Source of the DNA: Myxococcales bacterium
Lineage (GTDB): Bacteria; Myxococcota_A; Polyangia; Polyangiales; Ga0077539
NCBI GenBank assembly: GCA_013298625.1
Contig: JAAFIF010000012.1
Span: 62,001 to 126,000, forward strand
Direction of reading: 5' to 3'
Length of the DNA stretch: 64,000 nucleotides
The position numbers and the translations under genes were made by a program. The notes beneath the pieces were generated by a model that did not search any database, had not been told where the DNA came from, and was given only the letters and a program-made list of their open reading frames with translations. This document shows, in pieces, positions 42,500-51,912 of this stretch. How positions within the stretch are numbered: position 1 is the first letter of the stretch; the number at the start of each line of letters is the position of its first letter.

Positions 42500-44440
42500 T
42501 CAGTAGTCGTAGCAGTCGTTCGGCCCGAGCGCGAGCAAGCGATACGTGTCGCCGTCGTGGCCGCCGCAGTTGCCGGTAAAGCTGCCGCCGAGGTGATACC
42601 AACGCGCGTCGCAGCCGGACATCGTAAAGGTCCGCGTGCTCACGAAGCCCGTGCCCGTGAGGCTGCACATTCCCGAGCCAAGCTCAGGCTGACCTGCGCC
42701 GTGCCTGCAGCCCGAGGCGAGGACGCGCGCGGTGTTGGCCGCGGCCGCGGTGGTCGCGACAGCGCGGTCCATCGACCAAACCCACGAACCCGTGGTGCAC
42801 GTGACCGGCGTCCAGTTGGGGTTGGTGGCGCACACGGACGGCGAGACGCAAGCGCCCGCGCGGCACATGCCCCCCGCAGCGCAGGCGTTGCCGCAGCGGC
42901 CGCAGCTCGTCGCGGACGTTTGAAGGTTGCTCTCGCAGCCGTTGGTCGCGTCGCCGTCGCAGTCACCGAAGCCCGCAGCGCACACCTGCGCGCACGCGCC
43001 CGCGGCGCAGACGGGCGTCGCGTTGGCGCGCGCAGGGCACGCCGTCCCGCAGCCGCTGCAGTTGGCCGGGTCGTTGCGGAGGTTGACGCACGATCCCGAG
43101 CAGTTCGTGAACCCAGCGCCGCACGAGACCGCACACGATCCGCGCGAGCACACCTGGCCCGGAGCGCACACGCGACCGCAGCCGCCGCAGTGGTTGATGT
43201 CCGTCTGCAAATCGCGGCAAGAGCCCGAGCAGTTGCTCTGACCGAGCTCGCACGAGACGATGCATACGCCCATCGAGCACACTTGCCCCGCCGCGCACGC
43301 GTTGCCGCACGCGCCGCAGTTGGCGCGGTCTGTTTGCGTGTCTCGGCAGACGCCAGAGCAGTTCGTGAGCCCCGCGACGCACGAGACGACGCACGCGCCC
43401 ATCGAGCACACTTGCCCCGCCGCGCACGCGTTGCCGCAGGCGCCGCAATTGGCGCGGTCTGTTTGCGTGTCCCGGCACGAGCCTGCGCAGTCGGTCAGGC
43501 CGGCCATGCACGAGAGCACGCACACACCGGCAGCGCACACCTGGCCGGCGCCGCAGACCGTTCCGCACGCGCCGCAGTTGGCGCGGTCCGTCTGCGTGTC
43601 CCGGCAAGAGCCCGCGCAGTCGGTCTGTCCCGCGGCGCACGTCGTGACGCACGCGCCCATCGAGCACACTTGCCCTGCAGCGCAGACGGTCCCGCACGCG
43701 CCGCAGTTGGCGCGGTCGCTCTGCGTCGAACGACACGAGCCCATGCAGTTGGTCTGACCCATCTGGCACGAGACCTCGCATGCGCCCATCGAGCACACTT
43801 CGCCGGACGGGCACGCGGTCCCACACGCACCACAGTTGGCGCGGTCGCTCTGTGTGTCGCGACACGAGCCCATGCAGGCCGTCTGCCCCACGGCGCAGCT
43901 CGTCGTGCACATGCCCATCGAGCACACCTGCCCCGCGGCGCATGCGGTCCCGCACGCACCGCAGTTGGCGCGGTCGCTTTGTGTGTCGCGACACGAGCCC
44001 ATGCAGTCCGTCTGCCCCACGGCACAGCTCGTCGTGCACATGCCCATCGAGCACACCTGCCCTGCAGCGCACGCGGTCCCACAGGCGCCGCAGTTGGCGC
44101 GGTCCGTCTGCGTGTCGCGGCACGAGCCCATACAGTTGCTCTGGCCCGCCTGGCAGGACGGAACACAGGCGCCAGCAGCGCAGGTTTCGCCAGTCGCGCA
44201 CGCGGTTCCACAGGCGCCGCAGTTGCGCGGGTCCGTCTGCGAATCCACACAGCGCCCGCTGCACAGCCGCTGGTCCGCGCCGCACACGCCCGTGTCCGAC
44301 ACCACGTCGAGCGCCGCGTCCATCGAGACGATGTCCGGCGACGCGTCGCCGCCCACCACTGGTGACGAACATCCAACGCCGGTGATCGCTGCGAACGCGA
44401 CCATCCACGGCGACAACGCCTTCTGCTTTCGAAATCTCAT
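42500..44440 (-). CDS. Lipoprotein with eleven 43-residue Cys-rich repeats
   Basis: 646 residues. The signal peptide ends ITGVGC (Cys24). After a short Asp/Ala linker, about eleven repeats of roughly 43 residues follow. Each has eight cysteines in the order C-G-SC-(R)DTQTDRANCGACG-C-G-C-G-CxxSC, for example NCMGSCRDTQSDRANCGACG. Neighbouring units are nearly identical. This is the repeat type abundant in exported myxobacterial proteins. The last 120 residues form a different domain with Cys and Trp (SPSVCATNPNW, VTCTTGSWVWS, CRHGAGQPELG, GSFTGNCGGHDGD). A rigid disulfide-stapled stalk carrying a C-terminal domain is a reasonable picture. No enzymatic role. Confidence 0.82.
   Translation of the reverse strand: MRFRKQKALSPWMVAFAAITGVGCSSPVVGGDASPDIVSMDAALDVVSDTGVCGADQRLCSGRCVDSQTDPRNCGACGTACATGETCAAGACVPSCQAGQSNCMGSCRDTQTDRANCGACGTACAAGQVCSMGMCTTSCAVGQTDCMGSCRDTQSDRANCGACGTACAAGQVCSMGMCTTSCAVGQTACMGSCRDTQSDRANCGACGTACPSGEVCSMGACEVSCQMGQTNCMGSCRSTQSDRANCGACGTVCAAGQVCSMGACVTTCAAGQTDCAGSCRDTQTDRANCGACGTVCGAGQVCAAGVCVLSCMAGLTDCAGSCRDTQTDRANCGACGNACAAGQVCSMGACVVSCVAGLTNCSGVCRDTQTDRANCGACGNACAAGQVCSMGVCIVSCELGQSNCSGSCRDLQTDINHCGGCGRVCAPGQVCSRGSCAVSCGAGFTNCSGSCVNLRNDPANCSGCGTACPARANATPVCAAGACAQVCAAGFGDCDGDATNGCESNLQTSATSCGRCGNACAAGGMCRAGACVSPSVCATNPNWTPVTCTTGSWVWSMDRAVATTAAAANTARVLASGCRHGAGQPELGSGMCSLTGTGFVSTRTFTMSGCDARWYHLGGSFTGNCGGHDGDTYRLLALGPNDCYDY
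42860..44284 (-). repeat. Tandem 129-bp coding repeats (Cys-rich module)
   Basis: About eleven units of 129 bp encode the 43-residue modules of the lipoprotein at 42500-44440. Central units share long identical stretches, including the codons for DRANCGACGT. Such arrays are prone to unequal recombination, so the unit number may vary among strains. Confidence 0.75.
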
Positions 44441-44544
44441 CGAACCACTCTGCGCACGCGGCGCCGCTGCGCTCAACACAAACTCGAAAAATCGCCGCCC
44501 GCTCATCGGTGCAAACACTGATTCGGCGACGAGCTCGAGCGCGC

Positions 44545-45192
44545 TCAGCGAACGGAAACAAACTGGCTCAGCGCGTCGACCGCCAGCACCACGCGCATCG
44601 TAGAGGCTCCCTCGCGAGCGATCACCGCCGTGCGATTCGTCGTGTCGATCGCGATCCGCGGATACGCGCGCAGCTCCGTCCCGCGCTCTTCGAACTCGCA
44701 CGCGTACGCCGCGTGGTCGTCGGATCGAAGCTGCATCCGTCGGCACTGACCGCTGGTCATCATCGAGCCGCCCGCAGCGCGAGCAGCGCCCTGCGAATAG
44801 AGCTCGCGACCGTTACAGAGCACACGCACCTCGCGCGGCGCTTCGCCGGACGCGCCCACGGCGTCCACACCGGCTTGGATCGAGCAGCGCGCGCCCGCTG
44901 GCAGGTCGATGCCCGCTGCCGTCGTCACCTGCGCCTCCCACGTCGCGCCGACCCAGCGCACAGACCGTGGCGGCGTGCGCGGGCGCCGGCCCGAGCTGCT
45001 GATCAACACCACCAGCACTGCGAAGACCATGGTCATCGCGCCGATGGCGACGACGACAGCGATGCGCGCTCCCGCGCCGGTACGCGCAGCAGGCGGCGGA
45101 GCGCCAGCGGAGGACTGCTTCAGCTGCTCGAGCTCTGCGCGAAGCGATTGGTTCTCTGCGCGCAGCGCTTCTTGCTCGTCTCGGTACGTCAT
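44545..45192 (-). CDS. Coiled-coil membrane-anchored exported protein
   Basis: 215 residues from the ATG at 45192. The first 27 residues (DEQEALRAENQSLRAELEQL) form a short coiled coil, followed by a Pro/Ala stretch and one transmembrane helix (AVVVAIGAMTMVFAVLVVLI) near 45-65. The rest is a globular domain of about 140 residues with four cysteines (GARCSIQAG, VLCNGREL, SGQCRRM, AYACEFE), pairable as disulfides, and strands such as RIAIDTTNRTAVI. Topology: N-terminus in the cytoplasm, globular domain outside. No family recognised. It lies 56 bp downstream of the TPR membrane protein gene and may be its operon partner. Confidence 0.7.
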   Translation of the reverse strand: MTYRDEQEALRAENQSLRAELEQLKQSSAGAPPPAARTGAGARIAVVVAIGAMTMVFAVLVVLISSSGRRPRTPPRSVRWVGATWEAQVTTAAGIDLPAGARCSIQAGVDAVGASGEAPREVRVLCNGRELYSQGAARAAGGSMMTSGQCRRMQLRSDDHAAYACEFEERGTELRAYPRIAIDTTNRTAVIAREGASTMRVVLAVDALSQFVSVR

Positions 45193-45248
45193 GAGCTCAC
45201 TGCGCTTTACCGTCGCTCGACGCGCGGTACAACGGAGGAAGTCGCGCT

Positions 45249-46913
45249 TCAGCGCTCGACGGCACGAGGCGCGTAGCGCGGAGCGACGTGCGCGAGCCAC
45301 CGCGAGCCGCTCGGCCACCGCGCGAGCTGGGCTCGCAGCCGCGCAGCCCTCGGCGGCTCGTGCTCGGCGAGCACCGCGTCGACCACCAGCTTCGCCCAGC
45401 CCTCGACCGCTCCGTCGAACGCCATCGCGTGCTTCTTCGCGTCGTCGGAGCCTGCGCGGGCGGCGCCCAGCAGCGTCGCGAGACGCGCGAGCGACGCGAC
45501 GTCGGAGACTCCGCGCAGCGCGAGGCACGCCCGCTGCGCGTCGCGCACGCGCCCGACCAACGCGAGCGCGCAAGCCCAGCGAAAGGTGACGTTCGCGCGC
45601 AGCTCGGGGTCCTGCGCTGCCACCGTTGTGTCGAGCGCTTCGACCGCGCGCGTCGCGCAGCGCAACGACTCGTCGAAGTCCCCCCGGCGCTCGGCGAGGA
45701 TCGACAGGTTCGCGAGCGCCCGCGCCACGTCCGCGCAGGGCCCGCGGCGCTCGACGATCGCCTCGTAGCCTGCCCTCGTAGCCTCGCGATCCGAGAGCGC
45801 CCACTGAGCTTCGAGCGCGGCGATCTCGGGGCCGAGCGCGCTGCGCTGCGACTCGACGAGCACGCGCCCCTCGGATTTGCGCGGCAAGACAGCGATTGCG
45901 ACCAACATCGCCGCGAAGAACCACAAGACCCCTCGCGACCACGCGCTCGGGACGTCCATGTTGATGTGCTCGCACCAGCGCGAATAGGTCGCGACCGCGA
46001 TGGCAGCCAACACTGCCATCAGGCGGAGCACGCCCTCGAACTCGCGCTCGTTCTGGGCCGTCGTAACCGGGTCTTGCGCGCTCGACGAGCGCTCGAGCGG
46101 CGCGAGCCCGTCGATCGACGACTCGAACTCAGCGTCGACCATCCGCTGCGGGAGCGCAGCGCCCGCGCGCAACGCCGCGCGAAGCGCGTCGCGAAGATCC
46201 ACGCCGCCGCGGTACGGCGCGCCGTCTCGAGGCTGTCCGACGTCGTGCTCGTCGATGGCGCGCACCACCCACGCGGCGGCGCCCGCACACTCAGCCACGC
46301 CGTCGCGCGCAGCGTCGAGCTTCGCCTTGGCCCGCGCAGGGTCGCCGCGAACGAACTCCTGCACGCACTCTGCGATGTGCAGCGTCACGACCCGCCCGCT
46401 GTGCTGCGGCAGCGACAGCAGTCGGGCGCGCGCTGCGGCGATCGCTGCGTCGTCGGCGAGCGCGGACGCGGCCATGAGCCGCGCCTCGTGGACACCGACG
46501 AGGTGCCTGTGTTGTCGCTCGTCGATCTGCGCGAGCAGCGCAGCGCTCGACGCGAGAACCGCCTCGAAGTCGCCGCGCGCGAAGCGGTCGACCACGAGCG
46601 CGCGCGCGAGCTGCGCGGCCTCGGCCGAGCGCAGCCCGACGAGCCTCATCGCGTAGGTCGTCGCGGACAGCGCGTCCCCTGCCGGCGCCGCGATCGCCTC
46701 GAGGGCGACAGCGACCGCAGCTTCTTTGCGCATCGCTCGCCACGAGGTGAACCCGCTGAGCGCGATGAACACCAGCACCGCCACGCTGAACGATCGCCCG
46801 CTGCCGAACGGATTGGCGATCAACCCCCACGCGAGCGCGGCGACGAACACCAGCGTGAACATCAAGCCACCCAAGGCGATGGCCGTCGAATCCTCTTGTC
46901 CCCGCGCGCTCAC
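45249..46913 (-). CDS. Membrane protein with TPR-like helical repeats
   Basis: 554 residues from a GTG start. Two transmembrane helices at the N-terminus (ALGGLMFTLVFVAALAWGLI and VAVLVFIALSGFTSWRA) and a further pair around residues 305-345 (LRLMAVLAAIAVATYS, GVLWFFAAMLVAIAVLP). Between and after them are helical pairs rich in Ala and Leu in a TPR-like pattern (EAQWALSDREATRAGYEAIV, VARALANLSILAERRGDFDESLR). TPR proteins scaffold complexes. Four helices put both TPR regions on the same side. No named family. Confidence 0.68.
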   Translation of the reverse strand: MSARGQEDSTAIALGGLMFTLVFVAALAWGLIANPFGSGRSFSVAVLVFIALSGFTSWRAMRKEAAVAVALEAIAAPAGDALSATTYAMRLVGLRSAEAAQLARALVVDRFARGDFEAVLASSAALLAQIDERQHRHLVGVHEARLMAASALADDAAIAAARARLLSLPQHSGRVVTLHIAECVQEFVRGDPARAKAKLDAARDGVAECAGAAAWVVRAIDEHDVGQPRDGAPYRGGVDLRDALRAALRAGAALPQRMVDAEFESSIDGLAPLERSSSAQDPVTTAQNEREFEGVLRLMAVLAAIAVATYSRWCEHINMDVPSAWSRGVLWFFAAMLVAIAVLPRKSEGRVLVESQRSALGPEIAALEAQWALSDREATRAGYEAIVERRGPCADVARALANLSILAERRGDFDESLRCATRAVEALDTTVAAQDPELRANVTFRWACALALVGRVRDAQRACLALRGVSDVASLARLATLLGAARAGSDDAKKHAMAFDGAVEGWAKLVVDAVLAEHEPPRAARLRAQLARWPSGSRWLAHVAPRYAPRAVER

Positions 46914-46950
46914 GACGCGAGCGTAGCGCTTCTCTTCACGAGCGGCACGC

Positions 46951-47961
46951 TCATCCTGGCGCGGTCACCGTGCAGTACGCGGGCACCGCGGGGTCGCCGA
47001 CGGGCGCGACGGTCCACGGCGTCGGACGCGTGCCCCACGGGTGCTCGACGAAGAAGCGGCCCACCGCCGTGCCGAGGCCGAACGGAAACCGGTGCCCCAT
47101 CCCGTGCGCGCACGAAATCACAGGAAATCCCCTGCCCACATGCGTGTCACGAATGCCCACCGTCAGCCCGTAGAACGGCGTGTCTGCGGTCATCGAGCCG
47201 AAGCCCACCATGAGCGCGTAGCGGTTGCCCATGAGCGGCGCGCTGCCCGACGTCCCTGCAGAGAAGAGCGCGGCGGCAGCGACGTAGGCGTTGCGGCGCG
47301 ACACCAGCTCCCACGCGGCGTTGGCGCCGGCGCTGAAGCCCACCGTGCCGATGCGACGGCGGTTGAAGCGCAGCTGCGCGGCGGCGCACGCGACGATGGC
47401 GTCGCCCGTCTCGGTCACGCGGCTGTAGAACTGGCCGCTCTTGTAGGGGCCGACGAGGATGTCGTTGGGGCGCATCCCTGCGGCGGCGTAGTTGGTGGCG
47501 CTGAGACCGCCCATGCCGCCGGACTGCTCCCACGCGATCACGAGCGCACTGTCAGCGTTGATGCGCGCGGGGTCGTAGCGAAAGTACGCGCGCACCGGCC
47601 CGCCTGCGATCTCGAAGGTCGCATCGGCGTTGGGCGTGATCGTCGGGCACGCGGCCGGCATCGCGGGCAGCGCGGGATCTCCTGCAGGAGCCGCGTCCGG
47701 GCGCGGCGCCCCGCTGTCACGAACGCCGCTGTCGACGACGGTGGCGACGTCCATCGTCGCGACCGCGCCCGAGTCGAGCACTGCGCGATCGAGCGCGGCG
47801 ACGTCGAGCGCAGTCGCGTCGGACGCAGCGACGTCCATCGACATCACGGCGCTGTCGTTCGAGCGCGCGTCGAGCGCTGACGCGTCGGGGTCCGCGGGCG
47901 GCGCTCCGCACGCAGCCAACGTCGTCGCCATCAGCACGCGCAGAGCAGGTCGGTTCAGCAT
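46951..47961 (-). CDS. Esterase/depolymerase-like alpha/beta-hydrolase lipoprotein
   Basis: 336 residues. The signal ends TTLAAC (Cys18), followed by an Asp/Ala/Val linker of about 85 residues (repeats such as DVAALDRAVLDSGAV). The catalytic domain has an early strand (ALVIAWEQSGGMGGLS), the nucleophile elbow GFSAGAN with its Ser, and a conserved His region near the end (ISCAHGMGHRFPFG). This fits LpqC/PHB-depolymerase-like esterases that act on polymers or short esters outside the cell. The catalytic Asp was not assigned. It is in line with the YD-like lipoprotein gene upstream and the membrane protein downstream. Confidence 0.78.
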   Translation of the reverse strand: MLNRPALRVLMATTLAACGAPPADPDASALDARSNDSAVMSMDVAASDATALDVAALDRAVLDSGAVATMDVATVVDSGVRDSGAPRPDAAPAGDPALPAMPAACPTITPNADATFEIAGGPVRAYFRYDPARINADSALVIAWEQSGGMGGLSATNYAAAGMRPNDILVGPYKSGQFYSRVTETGDAIVACAAAQLRFNRRRIGTVGFSAGANAAWELVSRRNAYVAAAALFSAGTSGSAPLMGNRYALMVGFGSMTADTPFYGLTVGIRDTHVGRGFPVISCAHGMGHRFPFGLGTAVGRFFVEHPWGTRPTPWTVAPVGDPAVPAYCTVTAPG

Positions 47962-48033
47962 CGAGCGAGCGTAGACCGCCGCGCGAATCGCCGACAACCG
48001 CGGAAACCACGCGCGCCCGTCACCACGCCCCCC

Positions 48034-49359
48034 TCACCGACGGACCCCCGCGCGCACCGCCGAGCGCTGCGCTTCGATCACCGCGTCCCACAGCGCCTGA
48101 GGCAGACACGACAGGTCCCGGTCGCTCGTCCCTTCGACAGACTGCGTGCGGCGAGACAGCTCACGCCCCTGTGCGCTACGCACGACCGCGATCGTCGGCT
48201 CGCTCGCTCCCCCAGCGAGCCCCGACGAGGCCACCATGAATCCATCGCCGTCGAAGCGCCGCGCGATCCGACGCCACACGCGCCCATCGGGCAGTCGCCC
48301 TTCGCTCTGCACCAAACGTCCATCCGCTGCGACCGCGTGCGTCCAGCGCACATCGAGCTGCGCCGCGCCTCCGACGGAGTACACGAACCGATCGAGCCAA
48401 CCGTCTGGACGCAGCGTCCACTGGCTGGTCTGCGTGCGGACCGCGCTGCCCGCTGGCGCGACGTGCGACAACGTCGCGACGCGATCCGAGAGCGACCACG
48501 TCGTGACGAGCCCGTCGACGAGGAAGTCCTCTGGCGAAAACGGCTGCTCGCGCAACGCACGCTCGCGCGCGTCGTGCGTCCACCGCTCGGTCGCGCCGCG
48601 CATCGACAGCGCGAGCACCCCGCCGTCGGCGTCGAGCTCGAAGCGCGTGTCGCGATCGGCTGCTGTGCTGGGGTTCCATCGCGGGATGGCGCGGCTGCGC
48701 GGGTCGGGAGAGCCCGAGAAGCTCCGTGGCCAACGAGCCCGCCGCGAGCGCTGCACGATCGTGCGCGCCCCATCGCGCGACCAGCGGTACGTCACGAGCT
48801 CGTCGACGACGCCGTCGGGGTCCTGGCACTCGTAGCTGTCTCCGCAGCCCACGTCGCAGCTGTTGGGCCGATCGACCTCGCTGCGAACGAGCCTCTGCGC
48901 GCGGTCGTAGAACCACCGCCGCTGCGTCGGCCGCTGCGACGAGCGCTCTGCGGGCCCGCGGTCGCTCAGCACGAAGCCTCGCGCGTCGAAGCGCTGCCGT
49001 CGGCAATCGGGCTCGGGCATCGCCTCGAACGTCCCCGCAGCGCCCCCGGTCACGCTGAACACCCACCGCGGATCGCCAGGAGAATCACAGCGAATACAGA
49101 GCCCGAAGCCGGCGGGGCACCGCGCGCGCGAGTCGCACGGGTCCACCATCGCAGCGCCCATCGACACTCTCGCCACGGGCAGCGCAGCGCCCTCGCCGAC
49201 CGCGGCGTCCGTCGCGCGCGCGTCGACGCCCGCGTCGCGGGCTGAGGCACGGGCGTCCTTCGAGTCATCGATCTTCGAGGTCGGTCCGCGGGACAACGTC
49301 GCTCCGGCAGAGCAAGCCCCACACAGCAACGCCAGCACGCTCACGGTCAGGTTGTGCAC
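48034..49359 (-). CDS. Lipoprotein with YD/RHS-like repeats
   Basis: 441 residues from a GTG start (49359) that gives a short signal ending LALLCGAC. A Cys-rich N-terminal region (CDSRARCPAGFGLCIRC) precedes repeated beta-hairpin units with the YD-type pattern of a charged or aromatic strand, Asp and a Gly turn: RRWFYDRAQRLVR, VTYRWSRDGARTIV, FELDADGGVLALS, RRFDGDGFMVAS. These resemble Rhs/YD repeats, which build shells around toxins, but there is no shell-sized array (only about six units) and no C-terminal toxin. It could be a small surface-exposed relative. It is divergent from the STAS-like gene. Confidence 0.68.
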   Translation of the reverse strand: MHNLTVSVLALLCGACSAGATLSRGPTSKIDDSKDARASARDAGVDARATDAAVGEGAALPVARVSMGAAMVDPCDSRARCPAGFGLCIRCDSPGDPRWVFSVTGGAAGTFEAMPEPDCRRQRFDARGFVLSDRGPAERSSQRPTQRRWFYDRAQRLVRSEVDRPNSCDVGCGDSYECQDPDGVVDELVTYRWSRDGARTIVQRSRRARWPRSFSGSPDPRSRAIPRWNPSTAADRDTRFELDADGGVLALSMRGATERWTHDARERALREQPFSPEDFLVDGLVTTWSLSDRVATLSHVAPAGSAVRTQTSQWTLRPDGWLDRFVYSVGGAAQLDVRWTHAVAADGRLVQSEGRLPDGRVWRRIARRFDGDGFMVASSGLAGGASEPTIAVVRSAQGRELSRRTQSVEGTSDRDLSCLPQALWDAVIEAQRSAVRAGVRR

Positions 49360-49493
49360 GGCAGATTGTGACGGACCAGCGCGCGGCTCGGTCTGCCGCC
49401 GTGTCACCGACGCTCGAGCGCAGGGCGCGCTGGATTCTGGCGTCGGATTGCTTGACATCGCCCGCCTGCGCAGCGCACGAATCGAAGCGCGCG

Positions 49494-49931
49494 ATGATCT
49501 CTGAATTGCAGGCGCTCGAACCGGTGCTGATCGCCAACGAGAGCGCCGGACAATTCACAGTGTTTCGACCGAGTCCGTCGCTCATCGTGACCGTCGGAAA
49601 CGGCGCGCTCTCCCTCGAAATGGCCGAGAGATTCGTGGTTTTTCTCGACCCGCTGGTGCAAGACAAGCCCGCGGGAATCGACTTTTTTCACGACTGGTGG
49701 GAGGTGGGCTCCGTCGACGGCAAAGCGCGGCAGCGGGTCGTGCAGTGGTCCAAAGCGCGCGACCGCGGCTTCTCGCGGCAGAGCCACGTGTTGATCGATT
49801 CATCGCTGATCGCCATGGGGATCGCCGCCTCGTCGATGATCCTTCGCACCTTCGGGGTCGACGTTCGGTCCTACAGCAAGCGGCTCGACTTCGACACCTC
49901 CCTGCGCGCCGCCCTGCGCAACGGCCGATAG
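49494..49931 (+). CDS. SpoIIAA/STAS-like domain protein
   Basis: 145 residues from the ATG at 49494; an in-frame GTG at 49368 would add 42 residues. The strand-helix order (LIVTVGNGALSLEMAERFVVFL, GIDFFHDWWEV, RQRVVQWSKARDR, SHVLIDSSLIAMGIAASSMIL, FGVDVRSYSKRLDFDTSL) matches SpoIIAA/STAS-like folds commonly seen as stand-alone cytoplasmic proteins in myxobacteria. Typical STAS proteins bind nucleotides or regulate partners through a phosphorylated Ser/Thr; the SSLIAMG position is a candidate, but this is inference. Confidence 0.65.
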   Translation: MISELQALEPVLIANESAGQFTVFRPSPSLIVTVGNGALSLEMAERFVVFLDPLVQDKPAGIDFFHDWWEVGSVDGKARQRVVQWSKARDRGFSRQSHVLIDSSLIAMGIAASSMILRTFGVDVRSYSKRLDFDTSLRAALRNGR

Positions 49932-50012
49932 CGCGCCCTGCTGTTCACACTCGCGCGCGCCGTGGCATCGTGTGAGCGCGCTGCGCCTTCGCGCAGCCCC
50001 CGAAGGTTCACC

Positions 50013-51869
50013 GTGCGCTTGTCCCACCGCTCTTCACATCGCGCTGCGTTTTCGCTGACGATCGCGCTGTCCCTCGCAGCGTGCTCCGCGCCGCGGCCGT
50101 TCGCCAACGACACCGCCCCTTCCGACGCGACGGCGATGGAGGCGTCGAGCCCCGACGTCGCCGCTGCGTGCGGGCTCTGCTCGGGGCGAACGCACACGCC
50201 CTGCAACGCGGACAACACCCCCGGCGCGCCGGTCGAGTGCGCGATCGAGTGCAACCCGCGCTTGGGCTGCGTGCAGTGTTTGCCCGGCCGCACCGCGTGC
50301 GTGGGCGACGAAGTGCGCCGCTGCGGCGACGACGGCCAGCCGACGTCCGAGGTCCTCTCGCGCTGCGACAACGCTGCCGGAATGATCTGCAACGCCGGCG
50401 CCTGCGCCTCGGCCTGCCAGGTCGCCGAAGCGCAGCCGTCCAACGTCGGCTGCGAGTTCTGGGCGGTCGATCTCGATCAACAAGACGCCCTCAACGACCC
50501 CGCGAGCGCGCCGTGGGGCCTCGCGCTCTCGAACGTCGGGAGCACTCCCGCCCGCGTCACGATCGAGATCAACACAGCGCCCGTCGGCCAGCCCCTGAGC
50601 ACCATGGTCGTGCAAGAGGTCATGGTCGACCCGGGCAGCCTGCGGCAGATCCAGCTGCCGACGCGCGAGCTCGACTGCGGCGCGCGCCCCAACGACTACA
50701 ACGCCCCCGGGACGTGCTTGTCGTCCAACGCGTTTCGCGTGCGATCTACTGCGCCGATCATCGTCTACCAGTTCAACGTCTTCGCCAACGCGTACTCCAA
50801 CGACGCCTCGCTGCTCTTGCCGACCAGCTCGCTCGGCCGCGTGCACCGCGCCATCGGCTGGCCCGCGGGGCACCCGGTCCCCGTCTTCGGCATCATCGAC
50901 CGCTCGTACATCACGGTCGTCGGCGTGCGGCCCAACACCCGCGTCACCGTGCGGCCGTCCTGGAGAATCCGCGGAAATCCTCCGATCGCAGCCACCATGC
51001 CCGGCGGCGAAATCGTCGCCACCCTCGGCCCCTTCGACGTCCTCAACCTCGAGACCGCCGACGGAACGCTCTCGGACCCCACCGCCACCATCACAGACCT
51101 CAGCGGCTCGTCCATCAACGCCAGCGAGCCCGTCGCGGTCTTCTCGGGCGTCGAGTCCACCAGCGCGCCCGCAGGAGTGCTCACCGTCCCCACGCCTCCG
51201 GGCTGGACCTCCGATCGCACGTGCTGCCTCGATCACCTCGAAGAGCAGATGTTTCCCATCGAGTCGATCGGGAGCCGCTACGTCCTGCCGCGCAGCCCCG
51301 TGCGCTCGACCTCGAGCTTTCGCGAGCCCGATATCCTGCGATTCGTAGGAGCAGCCGAGCCCGCGACGGTCACCACCACCCTCCCGCCGCCGTTCGACCG
51401 CTTCACGCTCATGCCCGGCGAAGTGCGCACCACGCACACGCAAGACAACGTCGTCGCCACCGCGGACAAGCCCTTCATTGTCGGGCAAATCCTCGTCAGC
51501 AGCCAGTACGTCGACGGGCCGTACATCGGCGATCCGTCGCTCACGGTGTTTCCGCCGGTGGATCAGTTTCGCGCGGATTACATCATCCTGACGCCCTCGG
51601 GTTGGACCCAGAATTGGGCCGTCGTCGTCGCCGAGCCCGGCGCGATGGTCACCGTCGACGGCGCCGCTCCAGCCAATTGCATCACCGAATCTGCCGGACA
51701 AATCGCGGCCACCACGTACGAGACCCGTCGCTGCCCGCTCACCGCAGGCGTGCACCGCCTCGCCGGTGACCGACGCTTCGGCGTGGTCGTCTATGGCTAC
51801 GGCGGCGCTGGGTCGTACGCCTTCGTCGGCGGCGCAGACGTGCGTCGCATCTATGATCCGCCCGGCTGA
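50013..51869 (+). CDS. IgGFc-binding domain lipoprotein
   Basis: 618 residues. The GTG at 50013 follows GAAGG and yields a signal ending LSLAAC (Cys24). A short linker precedes a Cys-rich N-terminal section (CGLCSGRTHTPC, CQVAEAQPSNVGC) and then the large IgGFc_binding-type domain: SNVGCEFWAVDLDQQD, a run of strands with PIIVYQFNVFANAYSNDASLLLP, GWPAGHPV, VAVFSGVEST, CCLDHLEEQMFPIESIG and the final FGVVVYGYGGAGSYAF. The domain is named after eukaryotic mucin-like proteins and is frequent in myxobacterial surface proteins, where its ligand is unknown. IgG binding should not be assumed here. Confidence 0.83.
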   Translation: MRLSHRSSHRAAFSLTIALSLAACSAPRPFANDTAPSDATAMEASSPDVAAACGLCSGRTHTPCNADNTPGAPVECAIECNPRLGCVQCLPGRTACVGDEVRRCGDDGQPTSEVLSRCDNAAGMICNAGACASACQVAEAQPSNVGCEFWAVDLDQQDALNDPASAPWGLALSNVGSTPARVTIEINTAPVGQPLSTMVVQEVMVDPGSLRQIQLPTRELDCGARPNDYNAPGTCLSSNAFRVRSTAPIIVYQFNVFANAYSNDASLLLPTSSLGRVHRAIGWPAGHPVPVFGIIDRSYITVVGVRPNTRVTVRPSWRIRGNPPIAATMPGGEIVATLGPFDVLNLETADGTLSDPTATITDLSGSSINASEPVAVFSGVESTSAPAGVLTVPTPPGWTSDRTCCLDHLEEQMFPIESIGSRYVLPRSPVRSTSSFREPDILRFVGAAEPATVTTTLPPPFDRFTLMPGEVRTTHTQDNVVATADKPFIVGQILVSSQYVDGPYIGDPSLTVFPPVDQFRADYIILTPSGWTQNWAVVVAEPGAMVTVDGAAPANCITESAGQIAATTYETRRCPLTAGVHRLAGDRRFGVVVYGYGGAGSYAFVGGADVRRIYDPPG

Positions 51870-51912
51870 GCGCGCACTGCACCGCGCGCGAACCGCGATA
51901 CGCTCGCCGCAC

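Noticed and set aside
42860..44284. CRISPR-like regularly spaced repeats
   Set aside because: The repeats are 129 bp, in frame and coding for Cys-rich modules of one lipoprotein; there are no short repeats with unique spacers and no cas genes.
48034..49359. Possible Rhs toxin
   Set aside because: Only a few YD-like hairpins and no shell-sized repeat array, cleavage motif or C-terminal toxin domain.
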